Source: Salmonella bongori NCTC 12419 (GTDB lineage Bacteria; Pseudomonadota; Gammaproteobacteria; Enterobacterales; Enterobacteriaceae). From it: a stretch of DNA of 64,000 nt. The position numbers were made by a program, and so were the translations under genes. The stretch is from assembly GCF_000252995.1 (NCBI RefSeq), contig NC_015761.1:1302001-1366000 (forward strand), in the 5' to 3' direction. Positions within the stretch are counted from its first letter, which is position 1. Each line of letters opens with the position of its first letter. Below, in pieces: positions 26,932-35,094 of the stretch. The notes beneath the pieces were generated by a model. It ran no database searches. It was not told the origin of the DNA and was given only the letters and a program-made list of their open reading frames with translations.

Positions 26932-27933
26932 ATGAAACGTGCGTCTTTCATTACTGTTACACTTATTGGCGCGTATAGCGCATTACAGGCAGCCTGGGCA
27001 GTAGATTATCCATTACCGCCCGTAGGTAGCCGTCTTATTGGTCAGAATCAAACCTATACCGTACAGGAAAGTGATAAAAACCTGCAGGCTATTGCCCGGC
27101 GTTTTGATACGGCGGCGATGCTCATTCTGGAAGCGAACAATACGATTGCGCCGGTGCCCAGGCCCGGTACGCTGATTACCATTCCTTCGCAGATGCTATT
27201 GCCGGATGCGCCAAGGGAGGGGGTTATCGTCAACCTCGCAGAATTACGGTTATACTACTATCCGCCCGGCGAAAATCGCGTCCAGGTATATCCCATTGGT
27301 ATTGGTTTACAGGGGCTGGAAACGCCCGTTATGGATACCCGGATAGGGCAAAAGATCCCTAATCCGACATGGACGCCGACGGCGGGTATCCGCCAGCGTT
27401 CGCTTGAGCGGGGCATTACATTGCCGCCGGTGGTGCCTGCCGGACCAAATAACCCGCTGGGCCGCTATGCGTTGCGTCTGGCGCACGGTAACGGCGAGTA
27501 TCTCATTCATGGCACCAGCGCCCCGGATAGCGTTGGCCTGCGCGTAAGCTCCGGCTGCATTCGTATGAACGCGCCAGATATCAAAGCGTTATTTGAGCAA
27601 GTCAAAACGGGGACGCCGGTCAAAGTGATTAACCAGCCGGTGAAATTCTCAGTCGAACCGAATGGTATCCGCTATGTTGAGGTGCACCGGCCATTATCGC
27701 CTGAGGAAGAGCAAAACGTACAGACGATGCCATACGTGCTGCCAGCGGAGTTTACGTCGTTCAGAAACGCGAAAGAGGTGGATAGCCGTCTGATCGATAA
27801 GGCGCTATACCGCCGGGCCGGATATCCCGTTAGCGTGAGCGCCGGGCAGACGCCAGTGGCTACTACGACGGCGGTTGAATCTGCACAGAACGGTTTTGTG
27901 GGGGAAGAGGGAGCCACGCGTGCGACGCAGTAG
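26932..27933 (+). CDS. ldtE: L,D-transpeptidase LdtE (YnhG)
   Basis: Periplasmic enzyme that makes 3-3 mDAP-mDAP crosslinks in peptidoglycan. It is 333 residues: a signal peptide (cleavage likely after AAWA, residue 23), a LysM-like peptidoglycan-binding region (QTYTVQESDKNLQAIARRF), then the YkuD domain with His193 (LIHGTS) and catalytic Cys209 in SSGCIRMN. A C-terminal extension of about 80 residues is typical of LdtD/E. SD AGGAGG precedes the ATG. It is convergent with lpp, the substrate of related enzymes. Confidence 0.95.
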   Translation: MKRASFITVTLIGAYSALQAAWAVDYPLPPVGSRLIGQNQTYTVQESDKNLQAIARRFDTAAMLILEANNTIAPVPRPGTLITIPSQMLLPDAPREGVIVNLAELRLYYYPPGENRVQVYPIGIGLQGLETPVMDTRIGQKIPNPTWTPTAGIRQRSLERGITLPPVVPAGPNNPLGRYALRLAHGNGEYLIHGTSAPDSVGLRVSSGCIRMNAPDIKALFEQVKTGTPVKVINQPVKFSVEPNGIRYVEVHRPLSPEEEQNVQTMPYVLPAEFTSFRNAKEVDSRLIDKALYRRAGYPVSVSAGQTPVATTTAVESAQNGFVGEEGATRATQ

Positions 27934-27956
27934 ATTTCGCGACAAACGATGGAAAA

Positions 27957-27985
27957 AAATGGCGCACAATGTGCGCCATTTTTAT
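27957..27985. terminator. Bidirectional terminator between ldtE and lpp
   Basis: ATGGCGCACA and TGTGCGCCAT form a near-perfect stem with an A-run on the left and a T-run on the right, so it functions on both strands for the two convergent genes. Confidence 0.9.
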
Positions 27986-27998
27986 TACGCAGGTACTA

Positions 27999-28235
27999 TT
28001 ACTTACGGTATTTAGTAGCCTGGTTGTCCAGACGCTGGTTAGCGCGAGCTGCGTCGTCTTTAGCAGCCTGAACGTCGGAACGCATTGCGTTCACGTCGTT
28101 GCTCAGCTGGTCAACTTTAGCGTTCAGAGTCTGAACGTCAGAAGACAGCTGATCGATTTTAGCGTTGCTGGAGCAACCAGCCAGCAGAGTAGAACCCAGG
28201 ATTACCGCGCCCAGTACCAGTTTAGTACGATTCAT
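27999..28235 (-). CDS. lpp: Major outer-membrane (Braun) lipoprotein
   Basis: The most abundant envelope protein; it tethers the outer membrane to peptidoglycan. 78 residues: a signal peptide with lipobox LLAGC (Cys21), heptad-repeat coiled coil (IDQLSSDVQTLNAKVDQLSN) and the C-terminal lysine of KYRK that is linked to mDAP. The sequence appears identical to the E. coli/Salmonella LppA form. Only one copy is present between ldtE and pykF. Confidence 0.99.
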   Translation of the reverse strand: MNRTKLVLGAVILGSTLLAGCSSNAKIDQLSSDVQTLNAKVDQLSNDVNAMRSDVQAAKDDAARANQRLDNQATKYRK

Positions 28236-28279
28236 TATTAATACCCTCTAGATTGAGTTAATCTCCATGTAGCGTTACA

Positions 28280-28285
28280 AGTATT
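28280..28285 (-). promoter_or_regulatory. lpp: lpp promoter -10 element
   Basis: The minus strand reads TTTGTGTAATACTTGTAACG, the well-known lpp promoter sequence; the -10 core is AATACT. Upstream sequence is very AT-rich, and the leader carries TAGAGGGTATTAATA before the ATG. Confidence 0.85.
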
Positions 28286-28491
28286 ACACAAACTTTTTTA
28301 GGTTGAGAATATTTTTTTGATGGGAATGCACTTATTTTTGATCGTTCGCTCAAAGAAGCATCGAAAAGCATAAAAGTCCCTAAAAAACCGAAAGAAAACA
28401 GGGGGCTTCCATCGGATTCTTCTTAGATAATCCGTGATTGGATAGTAAAATCCGATTTGATTTTTTATTAATAGCGGCTATCGATAAAATA

Positions 28492-28518
28492 AAAAAAGCG
28501 CCGTGAGGGCGCTTTTTT
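28492..28518 (-). terminator. Intrinsic terminator of pykF
   Basis: AAAAAAGCGCC-gtga-GGGCGCTTTTTT, a symmetric stem with T-run in the minus-strand direction, 27 bp after the pykF stop. Confidence 0.92.
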
Positions 28519-28544
28519 AAACAAATTAATTCACACAAGAATTA

Positions 28545-29957
28545 TTACAGTACGTGAACAGAGGCGGTGTTAGTTGTGCCGCTTGGAACCAGCGCGCCGG
28601 AGACCATCACCACAACGTCGCCTTTCTGGGCAAGACCGCTTTGCAGGGCGACTTCTTTGCCCAGACGGTAGAAATCATCAGTAGAATTGATTTCTTTCAC
28701 CAGCTGCGATACCACACCTTTGCTCAGCACTAACTGACGCGCAGTGACTTCATTGGTGGTTAACGCCAGAATGGTGGCGTCCGGGAAGTATTTACGCACG
28801 GCGCGAGCGGATTTGCCCCCCTGGGTGGCGACCACAATCAGCGGCGCTTCCAGTTTTTCGGCGGTTTCTACTGCGCCGCGGCATACCGCTTCCGTGATGC
28901 GCAGTTTACGGCTGTCGTTGTTGTAGTCCAGGCGGCTGTTCATGACGCGGTCGGTGCGTTCACAAATGGTCGCCATGATAGACACGGCTTCCAGGGGATA
29001 TTTCCCTTTCGCAGATTCGCCAGACAGCATAACAGCATCCGTACCGTCGAGGATGGCGTTTGCAACGTCACCCGCTTCCGCACGGGTCGGACGTGGGTTT
29101 TTGATCATGGAATCCAGCATCTGGGTAGCGGTAATGACGACTTTACGGGCGCGGATACATTTTTCGATCATCATCTTCTGCGCGAAGATGACTTCTTCGA
29201 CCGGGATTTCTACGCCCAAATCGCCACGTGCGACCATGATGCCATCGGACGCTTCGAGAATTTCATCGAAGTTGTTCAGGCCTTCCTGGTTTTCAATCTT
29301 GGAGATAATCTGAATGTTTTCGCCGCCGTGAGCTTTCAGATGCTCACGAATTTCGACAACGTCAGAACGCTTACGGATAAAAGACGCTGCAACAAAGTCA
29401 ACGCCCTGCTCACAACCGAAAATCAGGTCCTGTTTGTCTTTTTCCGCCAGTGCTGGCAGTGCAATAGAAACGCCCGGCAGGTTAACGCCTTTGTTTTCAC
29501 CCAGATCGCCGTTGTTCAGCACCTTACAAATCACTTTGTTGCCTTCGATAGCGGTGACTTCCATACCGATCAGACCATCGTCAACCAGCACCGTGTTGCC
29601 AACGGAGAGATCGGAGGTAAGGCCTTCATAGGTGACGGCGACAATTTCATTATTACCGACCACAGATTTGTCGGTGGTAAAAGTAAAGGTCTGGCCCGCT
29701 TTCAAAGAAACGTCGTTGCCGCCTTCCAGTTTAATGGTGCGGATTTCTGGGCCCTTGGTATCAAGTAGAATAGCGGCTTTTTTACCGGACTTGCTCATTA
29801 CGTTGCGCAAATTCTGGATACGCTGACCGTGTTCTGCATAATCGCCATGAGAGAAGTTCAGACGCATCACGTTCATGCCTGCGTCCAGCATTTTGGTTAA
29901 CATCTCTTCGGATTCGGTTTTCGGACCGATAGTGCAAACAATTTTCGTCTTTTTCAT
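28545..29957 (-). CDS. pykF: Pyruvate kinase I (fructose 1,6-bisphosphate-activated)
   Basis: Last step of glycolysis: PEP plus ADP gives pyruvate and ATP. It is 470 residues; MKKTKIVCTIGPKTE opens the barrel, MNVMRLNFSHGD and the substrate/metal region ISKIENQEGLNNFDEI then ARGDLGVEIP are present, and the C-terminal allosteric domain ends SGTTNTASVHVL. It marks the chromosomal side of the Salmonella-specific block: in S. enterica the SPI-2/ttr region begins next to it. Confidence 0.98.
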   Translation of the reverse strand: MKKTKIVCTIGPKTESEEMLTKMLDAGMNVMRLNFSHGDYAEHGQRIQNLRNVMSKSGKKAAILLDTKGPEIRTIKLEGGNDVSLKAGQTFTFTTDKSVVGNNEIVAVTYEGLTSDLSVGNTVLVDDGLIGMEVTAIEGNKVICKVLNNGDLGENKGVNLPGVSIALPALAEKDKQDLIFGCEQGVDFVAASFIRKRSDVVEIREHLKAHGGENIQIISKIENQEGLNNFDEILEASDGIMVARGDLGVEIPVEEVIFAQKMMIEKCIRARKVVITATQMLDSMIKNPRPTRAEAGDVANAILDGTDAVMLSGESAKGKYPLEAVSIMATICERTDRVMNSRLDYNNDSRKLRITEAVCRGAVETAEKLEAPLIVVATQGGKSARAVRKYFPDATILALTTNEVTARQLVLSKGVVSQLVKEINSTDDFYRLGKEVALQSGLAQKGDVVVMVSGALVPSGTTNTASVHVL

Positions 29958-30192
29958 GACAGTCTAGTCTTTAAGTTGAGAAGGATATGGAAATCTGGCT
30001 TCAGGCGCGCACGGCCCGGAAGCTAAGCCTGTGTTGCTAAAGTGATGATGCCTCGCTCTAAGGATAGGTGACATCGAAAAAGCGTGCAGAGGAATGTGTG
30101 CTCGTGTTTCAGCCCAACGGAAGGGGGATAATGTGAGTCGTTGAGTTTTACAGTCCAATGCGCTGAAACCATTCAAGAGACAATTGGCGCGC

Positions 30193-30198
30193 ATTATA
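30193..30198 (-). promoter_or_regulatory. pykF: pykF promoter -10 element
   Basis: Minus strand GTATAATGCG with a consensus TATAAT; a weak TTCCTT lies 17 bp upstream as -35. A GAAACAGCGTTTTC dyad at about -45 may be the Cra site known to repress pykF, but the match to the Cra consensus is poor. Apart from this, the 401-bp gap between pykF and the permease gene (29958-30358) shows no gene. Confidence 0.6.
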
Positions 30199-30358
30199 CG
30201 CTGAAATTTACATAAAAGGAAAATGAAAACGCTGTTTCAAAAAACATCTGTGCAGATCCACAACAATTTGTTATCACTATGTTTATGATTAGACTGGCGA
30301 GGACGCCGACCGACCATCGGGCGGCGTTGCGCAACGAAGAGGGGTGTTGCGTATGTTG

Positions 30359-31702
30359 TCAGTCGAGTAGCTTTTTCCCTTCCAGGTCGATGGCGATGTT
30401 TTGGTTGTGTGCTTTTCGATAGCAAAGAATCGCTATTCCGATTGCCGACCAACTAATCCCGAGAATCAGCGCATGAATATTCATGTTTAAACAGACGTAG
30501 CCTATCACTATCATACCCATGACTGGCGATATGATATGGGCAAAAATACGTCGCTGGGCTTTCAGCCGAAAATTAAACAGGATAAACACACACAGGTTCA
30601 CCACAAAAAAAGCGAAGAGCGCGCCAAAGTTCACAAGGGTAGAAATGGATTCGATCTTGCCGGAAAAAAGGTAGCTGAGCAGCAGGGTGACGCCGCCGGT
30701 GAACAAAATGGCGTAATCCGGCGTTTTACGCGTGGTATGGACGTGCGCGAGGAAGGCGGGCAACATGCGGTCGCGTCCCATGGAAAATAGCACTCTGGAT
30801 ACCGCCGTTTGCGCAGTAATTATGTTGCCGACGGCGCAGACAAACGCCACAATGATAGAGAATGCGACTTTGAGCCACATGCCGCCAATGTTACCGGCTA
30901 TAGTGAAAAAGGCTTCATTCGTTGCATTACCTTCCGCGAAGCGCTCGACGTTGCCGGTGGCGAATGCCGCAAACGCCACAACGATAATAAACAGCACCGT
31001 CGCCAGGATTAATGCCAGAAGCGTCGCTTTACTGACAGCGTGGCCGCCGCCTTCGCTTTCTTCACTTAATGTACTGATAGCGTCAAAGCCGAGAAAATTC
31101 AGCGCAGCCACAGAAATCGCCGTCGCGATGAGCCCTGGCGTGAACCATTGTGAATCGAAGAAAGGTCGGAAGGAAAGGGTTATCTGACTACTGTCCGTCA
31201 TTATCAGGCGTACAATAAGCAGAACAAAGATTGCCAGGACACCGAGTTGAATAAAAACCAGCAACTTATCAAATTTCGCCGTTTGCTGTATTCCGAGATA
31301 GTTTATTCCGGTGCCGATAGCTACGTAAATCAGCGGCCAGACCCAGACCGGGATCTGCGGTAAAATAGCGTGGACCGCAACACCGCCCAGCACTGCAACC
31401 AGCGTAGGAAATAAAAGATAATCCAGCAACAATATCCATCCGGTAAGAAAACCTATGGCAGGATTAATGCATACCCCGGCATATGCATAAGCCGAGCCCG
31501 ACGATGAAATATGCTGCGATAATGTCGAGTAGCTGTATGCAGTAAAAAACATCGCGATAGCGCCAATAATATAAACCAGCGCAACCATACCGTGTGAAAG
31601 ATTATAAACGACGCCATAGAGAGAAACAGGCGCGATAGGCACCATAAACACCAGGCCATAAAGCACTAAATCGGTGAGGGACAGTTTTTTGACTTTTTTC
31701 AT
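30359..31702 (-). CDS. APC-family amino-acid/amine permease (orf48, SPI-2 locus)
   Basis: A 447-residue, about 12-helix APC superfamily transporter resembling the putrescine importer PuuP. The first helix region carries DLVLYGLVFMVPIAPVSLYG and the helix 2-3 region SQHISSSGSAYAYAG. It corresponds to orf48 (STM1379) in the S. Typhimurium SPI-2 locus. It is the last gene of a four-gene minus-strand operon with a regulator-kinase, an amidotransferase-like protein and a hydrolase. Substrate unknown; an amine, amino acid or peptide-derived compound is plausible. Confidence 0.85.
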   Translation of the reverse strand: MKKVKKLSLTDLVLYGLVFMVPIAPVSLYGVVYNLSHGMVALVYIIGAIAMFFTAYSYSTLSQHISSSGSAYAYAGVCINPAIGFLTGWILLLDYLLFPTLVAVLGGVAVHAILPQIPVWVWPLIYVAIGTGINYLGIQQTAKFDKLLVFIQLGVLAIFVLLIVRLIMTDSSQITLSFRPFFDSQWFTPGLIATAISVAALNFLGFDAISTLSEESEGGGHAVSKATLLALILATVLFIIVVAFAAFATGNVERFAEGNATNEAFFTIAGNIGGMWLKVAFSIIVAFVCAVGNIITAQTAVSRVLFSMGRDRMLPAFLAHVHTTRKTPDYAILFTGGVTLLLSYLFSGKIESISTLVNFGALFAFFVVNLCVFILFNFRLKAQRRIFAHIISPVMGMIVIGYVCLNMNIHALILGISWSAIGIAILCYRKAHNQNIAIDLEGKKLLD

Positions 31703-31723
31703 GATAAATACCTTAATGGCAAT

Positions 31724-32617
31724 TTATGCCAGGTCGCGTAAAAACTCACTTACCGCTGCGAGGCAGGGCGCGATATTTTCTTCATGCGGGTTATGGCTGC
31801 TGTCGGGAATAGTGACCGAGCGGCAGTCTGGAATATGTAAGGTAAAAGGAGAGACGACATGCTCGGTTGCCTGATCGTTTTCTCCACGTAGTACCAGCAC
31901 AGGACAACGTATCTGGTGTAAATGGGACGTTATATCCCAGTTGGCGAGTTTTCCATTCGCCGCCAGTTCATTGGTTCCCCATAACAGGTGGTAACCCGTA
32001 GGGTCAGCGGCGAACTGCGCATTAGATCGTTGAACATGTACGGCTTCTTGCGTCAGGCTATAAACATGTCTGGCATAGTAAGCGACAAGCTGTTCCGGTG
32101 GATTTTGATAAATGACGGCGGGCATAATACGCTCTTGTATATCGTCATCGGACATCGGCGAGAGCGTCTTAAAAAGCCGTAAGGCTTCCTGCTGCCATAG
32201 GGAAATACTGGCTGGTGAACTGGCTAATATCGTGCCGCGAAGCCCGGCAGGCTGCAAGCAGGCGTGCTCTGCGGCAAGCATCCCGCCCCACGAATGTCCC
32301 AGTATCGAATAATCGTGCCCAATGCTCAGATGGTCAATTAACAGGGTTAATTGACGGAGGTAACGCTCAATCGTCCAGAAAGAGGCGTCGGCATGTGGGA
32401 AGTGCGTTGAACGCCCACAACCATATTGATCGTAAAATACGACCATGCGCCCGTCATCAGCCAGATGACGATAATTTAATAAATAATCAAAGCCGCCAGA
32501 AGGGCCGCCATGGAGAATAATTAGCGGTGTCAGTAATGAATTTCTGTCACCATAAATCCGATAACTCGTCAGTATGCTTTCAGAAAATATTTCGCCATAG
32601 AGATAGGTATCATTCAT
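31724..32617 (-). CDS. Alpha/beta hydrolase, proline iminopeptidase-like (orf32)
   Basis: A 297-residue serine hydrolase of the S33/proline iminopeptidase type. The oxyanion HGGPSGG is at residues 36-42, the nucleophile elbow GHSWGG has Ser109, the acid is probably in RGENDQ, and the histidine in DSSHNPHEE near residue 270. A cytoplasmic enzyme cleaving N-terminal residues or a related amide/ester. It lies 21 bp before orf48 in the operon. The true substrate is unknown. Confidence 0.82.
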   Translation of the reverse strand: MNDTYLYGEIFSESILTSYRIYGDRNSLLTPLIILHGGPSGGFDYLLNYRHLADDGRMVVFYDQYGCGRSTHFPHADASFWTIERYLRQLTLLIDHLSIGHDYSILGHSWGGMLAAEHACLQPAGLRGTILASSPASISLWQQEALRLFKTLSPMSDDDIQERIMPAVIYQNPPEQLVAYYARHVYSLTQEAVHVQRSNAQFAADPTGYHLLWGTNELAANGKLANWDITSHLHQIRCPVLVLRGENDQATEHVVSPFTLHIPDCRSVTIPDSSHNPHEENIAPCLAAVSEFLRDLA

Positions 32618-32675
32618 ATTCTTTATTACTCAATGTGTCACCGGGCAGGGCAAAACGTATGTTCGCCTGAATGAG

Positions 32676-33413
32676 TTATTTTTTTATAGAATGCAGTACA
32701 TTACACCAGAATGTGGCGTAATGTTCCCATTGCAAAAACTGTGGACTTCCCCAATGTGGCGAACAATCACTGGCAAAGCAGCATACTTTTCCTTGCTTAT
32801 AGTGGCCCATAACCAACAGTGGATCGCCATTGATTTCAGCAAGAGTATGACTATGTTCTTTGGCGATAAACTTGTTATAGCCCAATAGCGGTGGCCATTC
32901 ACTAAATGGTTGGGTAATAAAATGATCTACTGTTGTATTTACCGCCTGACATCCCTGCGGTAATTCTACGCGGTCATCTACGTCCAGCATGTCGACCGGT
33001 AATACCTCCGCCAGAATAGTATTTTTGTAATTGGCTTTCGCCTCTATTCCTGTAAAAGATAAATATCCGCCGATCATCAACAGACCACCGCCATTGGCGA
33101 CATAATCCGTGATCAGACTTAATGCGTCAGGAATAATATCTCTATTATAAAACGTCCTGTTCTGTAACAGAAAGGTATTGCTTCCAATATCACTAATAAC
33201 AATCGCGTCATAGCAGGCTAACGCCTCGACAGTTTGTGGAAATTGGGTCTGAACAATATGCGCTGGCATATAGTCTACATCTATATTGGCATGACGTAAG
33301 CAGGACAGTAAATAATCAGCACCTTCTTCATATTTGCTCGATGTAAAACTATCAAAACCTTTGGAATGAATCATATGAATGTGCCATGACTCACCAATAA
33401 ATAAAGTTCTCAT
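32676..33413 (-). CDS. Class I glutamine-amidotransferase-like protein (orf245)
   Basis: A 245-residue protein resembling the GATase1-like family (PF07090). Visible features are the start MRTLFIGESWHIHMIHSKG, the alpha/beta strand-loop YDAIVISDIGSNTF and the turn ADYVANGGGLLMIGGYLSF. The usual nucleophile-elbow cysteine is not evident at the GGGLLMIGGY position, so it may bind rather than hydrolyse. It sits 11 bp after orf408 in the same operon. Function unknown. Confidence 0.7.
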   Translation of the reverse strand: MRTLFIGESWHIHMIHSKGFDSFTSSKYEEGADYLLSCLRHANIDVDYMPAHIVQTQFPQTVEALACYDAIVISDIGSNTFLLQNRTFYNRDIIPDALSLITDYVANGGGLLMIGGYLSFTGIEAKANYKNTILAEVLPVDMLDVDDRVELPQGCQAVNTTVDHFITQPFSEWPPLLGYNKFIAKEHSHTLAEINGDPLLVMGHYKQGKVCCFASDCSPHWGSPQFLQWEHYATFWCNVLHSIKK

Positions 33414-33424
33414 TAGGTCACCTG

Positions 33425-34651
33425 TTAATTAATGTTAATAACTTTGTTAGATTGAGTACGCATACGATGTAAAACCTGTAAATGCTGAGGCATACTCGAC
33501 GCGCCTACATGTTCCACCGCCAGAGAAGCGAAAGCGGAGGCATATTGAATGGCGGCTATCAGGTCTGCTTGCCGTGCCAGCGCGGCGGCTAATGCGCCGT
33601 TAAAGGCATCGCCAGCGCCAGCGGCATCTTTAACCACGGCGCTCCATGCAGGAATATATAACGTTCTGGCATGGTCACAGAACAGTGAACCGCGAGCGCC
33701 AAGGGTAATAATGACTTTTTTCACGCCGGATTGTAGAATAATATTTCCGGCTTTTTTGGCATCATTAATATCGGTAATAGTCACGCCTGATAAAAAAGAG
33801 GCTTCAGTTTCATTTGGCGTGATGATGTCAATATCGGATAATAAGTGTGTCACCTGTTTTGTATAAGGGGCAGGATTCAGAATGATTGTTTTATTTTTTT
33901 CTTTACCTAGTCGAATGAATTCAATAAGAGCCTCAATGTTGGTTTCAAGTTGCATTAGCATTACATCGCATTCTGTAATATAGCGGTGCTGTTCGTTAAT
34001 TTCTTGAGGGGTCAGCATCATATTGGCACCGGGATATATGGCGATAATATTATCGCCATCAGCGGAGGAAACATAAATTAATGCGCTGCCAGTTGGCGCT
34101 TTATCCGTTTGATAAGCGCTATAGGATGTAATGCCGGATTGAATAATATGATTTATGGCAAATGCGCTGAATTGATCTGTACCGACTTTAAATATAAAAT
34201 GTACCGCCGCGCCGGCGTTATTGGCGGCTAAAGCCTGGTTGGCCCCTTTACCGCCAGGATAGAATCCAAACTGACTGGCAAGGATTGATTCTCCACTTTG
34301 CGGGAACCACGGCACGGTTGCTGAAACATCAATATTAAACGACCCCAGGACACATACCTTGCCTGCTTTTTTTGAGCTTTCCCGGCGTAATTTGGCATCC
34401 TGGTGGGTTGGTGTGGCGATAGTGCTGGAAATATCGATCTTATTTTCCGTGATAAGCTTACTAAGCGCATCTCGGTTTAAAATTCCTCCACCATAACACC
34501 GCTGAAGCATACCGGATTTCTGAAAATAGCGCAGATCGGAACGAATAGTCTCCTGGCTCACCTTATAAAGGTCTGAAAGTTTACTGACACTAACACTATT
34601 ATTCTTTATCAGTAAATTAATGATGGCATGACGTCTTTCTTCTTTAAACAT
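33425..34651 (-). CDS. DeoR-type regulator fused to a PfkB/ribokinase domain (orf408)
   Basis: A 408-residue two-domain protein. Residues 1-60 are a DeoR helix-turn-helix (RRHAIINLLIKNNSVSVSKL). A short linker leads to a ribokinase-like kinase from about residue 95, with substrate-binding PGGKGANQALAANNAGA and the catalytic anion-hole motif AGAGDAFNGALA. The fusion suggests a regulator that senses, or phosphorylates, its own inducer sugar or nucleoside. First gene of the operon, so likely its regulator. Matches STM1382/orf408 of S. Typhimurium. Confidence 0.85.
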   Translation of the reverse strand: MFKEERRHAIINLLIKNNSVSVSKLSDLYKVSQETIRSDLRYFQKSGMLQRCYGGGILNRDALSKLITENKIDISSTIATPTHQDAKLRRESSKKAGKVCVLGSFNIDVSATVPWFPQSGESILASQFGFYPGGKGANQALAANNAGAAVHFIFKVGTDQFSAFAINHIIQSGITSYSAYQTDKAPTGSALIYVSSADGDNIIAIYPGANMMLTPQEINEQHRYITECDVMLMQLETNIEALIEFIRLGKEKNKTIILNPAPYTKQVTHLLSDIDIITPNETEASFLSGVTITDINDAKKAGNIILQSGVKKVIITLGARGSLFCDHARTLYIPAWSAVVKDAAGAGDAFNGALAAALARQADLIAAIQYASAFASLAVEHVGASSMPQHLQVLHRMRTQSNKVININ

Positions 34652-34818
34652 ATCGCCTCCGGGTAATGCGTTGAATTGTATTTATGGCGATGTTGTCATG
34701 CGGTGAATTCAATCACAGATTATGCGGTGAACCGGAAGTAATCCCAAAAAAATGTAATTAAATAGAAACGCAGCCAATACGTTAAATATTAAGTGCTTGC
34801 AAAGAGGTTAAATAATTT

Positions 34819-34834
34819 TGTGAGACCGGTCATA
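34819..34834. promoter_or_regulatory. CRP-like site upstream of the orf408 operon
   Basis: TGTGA-GACCGG-TCATA differs from TGTGANNNNNNTCACA at one core base. It is 168 bp before the orf408 start. Nearby, TATCCA-ATA-TGGATA (34896-34910) is a further dyad. The 443-bp gap (34652-35094) holds no convincing gene; an 84-codon frame at 34917 lacks an SD. Confidence 0.45.
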
Positions 34835-35094
34835 GATCTTCGCTGTAATATAGCGGCGTAAACTTAAATTAGTTGGGCTTACACGATTCAGTGACTATCC
34901 AATATGGATATATATTATGACTACTATTGTTGAGGGTATTAACACCATAATCTGCGCGTGTCGCATAAAAGCCGTGAAAAGCAGGTGGAAGAGGGGAAGA
35001 GACATAGCGTCACAAAAGGAGAAGCCGGACAGCGCTCGCTTATCTGTCGCTATCATCGACGAAATAAGAGAAAGTCGTTCTCCGGCTCAGGACA

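Noticed and set aside
27969..28241. 90-codon plus-strand frame over lpp
   Set aside because: Antisense shadow of the lpp coiled coil; no SD.
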